Shown here: piece after piece, positions 60,810 through 64,000 of the stretch
How the letters are laid out: every line of letters starts with the position of its first letter
Numbering within the stretch: position 1 is the first letter of the stretch
Assembly: GCF_039521745.1 (NCBI RefSeq)
Contig: NZ_BAAACT010000018.1
Length of the DNA stretch: 64,000 bases
Direction: 5' to 3' (one strand)
Source: Faecalicatena contorta
Lineage (GTDB): Bacteria; Bacillota; Clostridia; Lachnospirales; Lachnospiraceae
Program-made: the position numbers and the translations under genes
Notes under the pieces: generated by a model
The model's input: the letters and a program-made list of their open reading frames with translations, nothing else
Told to the model about the DNA's origin: nothing
Database searches by the model: none

Positions 60810-62144
60810 TTATTCGAATCCCGGTGCCTGCTTCTCTTTCATGTATGCATTTACATCCTTCTGGAATTGAGTCAGAAGTTCTTCCCCTGTCATTCCTTTT
60901 GCCGGTGCATCCAGATAGTAAACCCATAATGTTGTTTTATATAATGGCTGTATATCATTCAGATAATTATTCATCTCTCCCACGATCTTCCCTTCAGAAG
61001 AATACTTTTCATAAAGACTTAAAACCTCTTCATTCATCGGGCCTCCGTCAGCCCCTTCAAAGGCCGGGAAACCGGCATTGTCTTCAAACCACAGGTTTAA
61101 ATATTCAGGCGTTGCCCATAAATCAAAAATCTTCTTCACCGTATCAAGATTTGGGCTGTTTTTTGAAGCGGAAAAGCCGATAGAGAATAATCCGCTGACC
61201 AGTAAATCATTCTTGTTATAATCAAACGGTACATTAAACATCCCGATTGGCGCATCCGGAAACGTCCCTTCTATAGAGCTCAGGATGCCTGCTGAGCCAA
61301 ACAGCATTGCGCCTTCCCCATTTGCAATACGTTCCAGATTGGCATCATGGCTTACCGTCAGATAGTCTTCATTGAAGTATCCTTTCTCAAACATCGAAAG
61401 ATACGTATCAACTGCCTCCACCATTTCCGGATAATCTGTAAACTCTTTCTCATGTGTCAGTATACTGTCTGCAATGGCTTTGGCACTATCCACGCTCCCG
61501 GCAGCAAGCCCCTGCCCTGTAGACATCCATATCTGTGGTACCCAGTTATCCGCCGGCAGTAATAATGGAGTAATTCCCTTTTCTAATAATGCATCGCACA
61601 CAGCATCGAATTCCGCCTCATTGGCCGGTATCTCCAGATTGTTCTCCTCGAATACCTGTTTGTTGTACAAAATTCCAGATACCCCGGAACTTTCCTGAAA
61701 TGGGAAGCCATATATTTTCCCGTCTTTATGTGTTACTACATCCGGATTCTTCAGATTACCAACCCACTCCTCATCCGATAAATCTGCCAGATATGTCTCC
61801 GGATCAATCAGGCCATAGATTGCCGGCAGATTATAATCAATCATATCCGGTGCCTCTCCTGAATTGATTTTCATCTGCAGAAGATTATTATATTGGTCAT
61901 CCGGGACGATCTGAAGATCCACCGTTATATTTTCTTCTTCTTTCAATTTCTCAACCATTTTTTGCAGACCCGGATAATTTCTGGACTGCTGCAGCAATGC
62001 AGAAACAGTCACTTCTTCCTTCTTTTGGCTCTTTTCGTTCTTTTCATCCGCCCCCTCTTTTGCAGTACCGCATGCGGCCATGCTTCCTGCCAGACAGACT
62101 GTACACAGAACAGCCAGACACTTTTTTACCACTTCTTTTTTCAT
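60810..62144 (-). CDS. Extracellular sugar-binding lipoprotein
   Basis: 444 residues of the SBP_bac_1 group (CUT1). Lipoprotein signal with lipobox MAAC at about residue 25, then an acidic/basic linker and the two-lobe body (TVSALLQQSRNYPGLQKMVE, GKIYGFPFQESSGVSGILYN, AIADSILTHEKEF). It delivers oligosaccharides to the two permeases encoded next. Confidence 0.92.
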   Translation of the reverse strand: MKKEVVKKCLAVLCTVCLAGSMAACGTAKEGADEKNEKSQKKEEVTVSALLQQSRNYPGLQKMVEKLKEEENITVDLQIVPDDQYNNLLQMKINSGEAPDMIDYNLPAIYGLIDPETYLADLSDEEWVGNLKNPDVVTHKDGKIYGFPFQESSGVSGILYNKQVFEENNLEIPANEAEFDAVCDALLEKGITPLLLPADNWVPQIWMSTGQGLAAGSVDSAKAIADSILTHEKEFTDYPEMVEAVDTYLSMFEKGYFNEDYLTVSHDANLERIANGEGAMLFGSAGILSSIEGTFPDAPIGMFNVPFDYNKNDLLVSGLFSIGFSASKNSPNLDTVKKIFDLWATPEYLNLWFEDNAGFPAFEGADGGPMNEEVLSLYEKYSSEGKIVGEMNNYLNDIQPLYKTTLWVYYLDAPAKGMTGEELLTQFQKDVNAYMKEKQAPGFE

Positions 62145-62242
62145 TTCCTTTCCTCCTCGTTCATTTGATACGTTTAGTTAACCATATTTTCCCCTTTGAT
62201 TCTATGGAAAATTAATTACATATTTATGTAAAATCAGAAACT

Positions 62243-63976
62243 TCAAGGAGTGTCATCTACTTTCTCAACCTCCACATAATAAGCTCCAAAGGATTTATGA
62301 CTGTCATCCAGAAAACCCGCTTCTAAAACCGTATCCTGTGCAGCATTCACCTCCAGCTCAAAACTGATTTCCTGACTGTCCGGCTTTACCGCCTTATATT
62401 GCTTCATATGATCCAGCTTAATCCATGCATCAGTATACTTCACGTGACACATTGGATAGTCGGGCTTATATGGCGCCAGTCTGTCAATATCCCCGTATTC
62501 CTCATTAAGGGGTAATTGCAGTTCTGCCGGCCAGCGTCTGAGTTTAAAGATATATTTTCCAGCACCGCTGAATCTTACAGGCCACCGGCCACAGCTCTTT
62601 GCTGCTTTTGCAACCATATCCTGGCTCCACGCCACATCCCCTAGGACATCCATTGCATTCAATGTGGTTGGATTTTCCTTCGGGTGTCCCAGTATGATTG
62701 GGCAATAATCCTCCAGAGATTCTTTCACATCCCCCCACCAGTCTTCGTGGGCTTTGCGCAATTCCCGTGTAATTTCCGGATATTCTCCTGAAACTTCCTG
62801 TGTCTGCTGGGTATCCTTTTCAATATTGTAAAGTTCCTTCCCTCGCACCAGTCTCCATGGGCCTTTCAGCACAGTATTTTCCCACTTTTCCGGGATGAAT
62901 GTGTCCTGACGGTACTGGATGAATTCTATTCTTTCTTTATTTACCTCTATTCCTGAGAAAGCCCGGGCGAAGCTTGTGCCATCCATTTTACAGTCCTCAG
63001 ACATATCCAGCCCACACAGACTGATCAGAGTCGGCATAATATCCGTATACATGCACAGGCTGTTACAATCTCTTCCCCCGCTGATCCCCAGTCCAGGACA
63101 GCGTATAAAAAACGGCACTCTATGACCGCCTTCGTAATACGAGCCCTTCTTCCCCCGCATCCCTGCATTGAACCCTTTTACCACAAACTCCCGTTCATCA
63201 ACTACGGCGCCGCCCGATGTTCCGTTATCCGTCATAAATATTAAGATGGTATCCTCTTCCAGATTTTCTTCTCTCAGGAAGTCTCTTAATCTGCCAAAGT
63301 TTTCGTCTATACAGGTTATCATTCCATAAAATTCCGGGTAACATATGTCTTCTATGTTCTGATACTGCCTGCTGTATCTTTCCTCAACCAGATATGGGCT
63401 ATGCGGGGCATTCGTTGCAATACAGGTAAAAAAAGGCTGCCCTTCTCTTTCTTTCATAAACCGCATTGCCTGTTCAAACCAGATGTCAGTGCAGTACCCT
63501 TCATACTTCCGCGGAACTGAATTATCAAAATATGTATCATCAAAATAATGATTTCCCCAGAAATCCGGCGTCTGTCCCACGCCTCCTCCTTTATGCGCGA
63601 CAACCTTTGTAAACCCTCTGTCCTGAGGTCTGTAGGGATAATTATCCCCTAAATGCCATTTTCCGAACAAGCCTGTTATATAGCCGTTATCCTGAAAGCA
63701 TTCCGCAAGCGTGTACTCTTCCTGCTTAAGCAGCGACCTTCCCCAACAGGTTGCCCATACCCCATTGCGCAAGGGGCGCCTTCCTGTCATGATGCCACCG
63801 CGGGTAGGTGCGCACATAGGCGCAACATGAAAATCGGTGAAGCGGACACTATCCTGATAAAACTGGTCAATATTGGGGGTATGGATCCGGCTGTTTCCTG
63901 TACATCCCAAATCGCCGTATCCCTGATCATCGGTAATCACTAATATTACATTTGGATGTTTTATCAAACCTCTCAT
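62243..63976 (-). CDS. Sulfatase 3 (S1 family, cysteine type)
   Basis: 577 residues with CAPTR in APMCAPTRGGIMTGRRPL, metal ligands VILVITDDQGYGDLGCTGNS and FMTDNGTSGGA, and a C-terminal beta-sandwich (~460-577). No signal peptide. More distant from the other two and of a different S1 subfamily by eye, so probably cuts a different sulfate position. Begins 24 bases from the right edge with AAAAAGGAGCATGAATT; the operon may continue upstream. Confidence 0.92.
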   Translation of the reverse strand: MRGLIKHPNVILVITDDQGYGDLGCTGNSRIHTPNIDQFYQDSVRFTDFHVAPMCAPTRGGIMTGRRPLRNGVWATCWGRSLLKQEEYTLAECFQDNGYITGLFGKWHLGDNYPYRPQDRGFTKVVAHKGGGVGQTPDFWGNHYFDDTYFDNSVPRKYEGYCTDIWFEQAMRFMKEREGQPFFTCIATNAPHSPYLVEERYSRQYQNIEDICYPEFYGMITCIDENFGRLRDFLREENLEEDTILIFMTDNGTSGGAVVDEREFVVKGFNAGMRGKKGSYYEGGHRVPFFIRCPGLGISGGRDCNSLCMYTDIMPTLISLCGLDMSEDCKMDGTSFARAFSGIEVNKERIEFIQYRQDTFIPEKWENTVLKGPWRLVRGKELYNIEKDTQQTQEVSGEYPEITRELRKAHEDWWGDVKESLEDYCPIILGHPKENPTTLNAMDVLGDVAWSQDMVAKAAKSCGRWPVRFSGAGKYIFKLRRWPAELQLPLNEEYGDIDRLAPYKPDYPMCHVKYTDAWIKLDHMKQYKAVKPDSQEISFELEVNAAQDTVLEAGFLDDSHKSFGAYYVEVEKVDDTP

Positions 63977-64000
63977 AATTCATGCTCCTTTTTAACGAAA

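Noticed and set aside
1..64000. tRNA or rRNA genes, attachment site cores
   Set aside because: No cloverleaf or rRNA-like sequence recognised by eye; prophage ends are not determinable because at least one lies outside the window.

Overview
The window looks like the chromosome of a gut-type Lachnospiraceae (Clostridia) bacterium. Evidence is strong Gram-positive Shine-Dalgarno sites (AGGAGG), sortase LPXTG anchoring, Tn916/Tn1549-type accessory genes, BceS/VanS-like two-component pairs, YesMN-type regulators and lipoprotein sugar-binding proteins. No rRNA, tRNA or CRISPR array was seen.

Region 1 (1-16.9 kb, all minus strand) is the early/replication module of a prophage. In transcription order it holds a sigma-like regulator, small proteins, DUF4406, DUF2800 nuclease, DUF2815 single-strand binding protein, family A DNA polymerase, DUF932, VRR-NUC nuclease, a SNF2 helicase broken by a stop codon, two MGRPKK regulators, MazF, a D5/VapE-type primase-helicase, MetK and the start of an HNH endonuclease. 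The standout is the polymerase. A 309-residue intein sits in polymerase motif B, and an HNH homing-endonuclease gene lies wholly inside the intein DNA on the same strand but in another reading frame. Both frames are open and the HNH gene has its own internal ribosome binding site.

Region 2 (17-35 kb) is a patchwork of integrative-element remnants (two sigma/HTH loci, DUF3825, Cys-rich KTR protein, XRE regulator) and drug/peptide export modules. These are a two-component plus ABC operon with a DUF4097 lipoprotein and PadR; a MerR plus ABC operon; a PadR/MATE divergent pair; and a second two-component plus ABC pair. A small cassette encoding a lone OmpR-type DNA-binding domain with its terminator occurs three times, plus one decayed copy, behind these transporters. 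Operator arrays are readable for MerR (two 19-bp-spacer promoters), PadR (five palindromes) and the second response regulator (11-bp tandem repeats).

Region 3 (35-38.5 kb) holds a complete IS110/IS1111-type element, two unrelated small genes (one a flavodoxin) and an internally deleted group II intron sitting directly behind a terminator.

Region 4 (38.5-64 kb) is a carbohydrate utilisation locus that looks made for red-algal sulfated galactan (agar/porphyran). It has a cell-wall anchored GH50-type beta-agarase, a membrane-anchored GH86-like enzyme, a GH43-like enzyme, a GH29 enzyme, three cysteine-type sulfatases, a sugar ABC importer, an AraC regulator, a YesM/YesN two-component system and two uroporphyrinogen-decarboxylase-family proteins. 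Surface enzymes would cut the polymer, the ABC system would import oligosaccharides, and sulfatases and exo-enzymes would finish them. The URO-D-family proteins might handle methyl groups, which is speculative.
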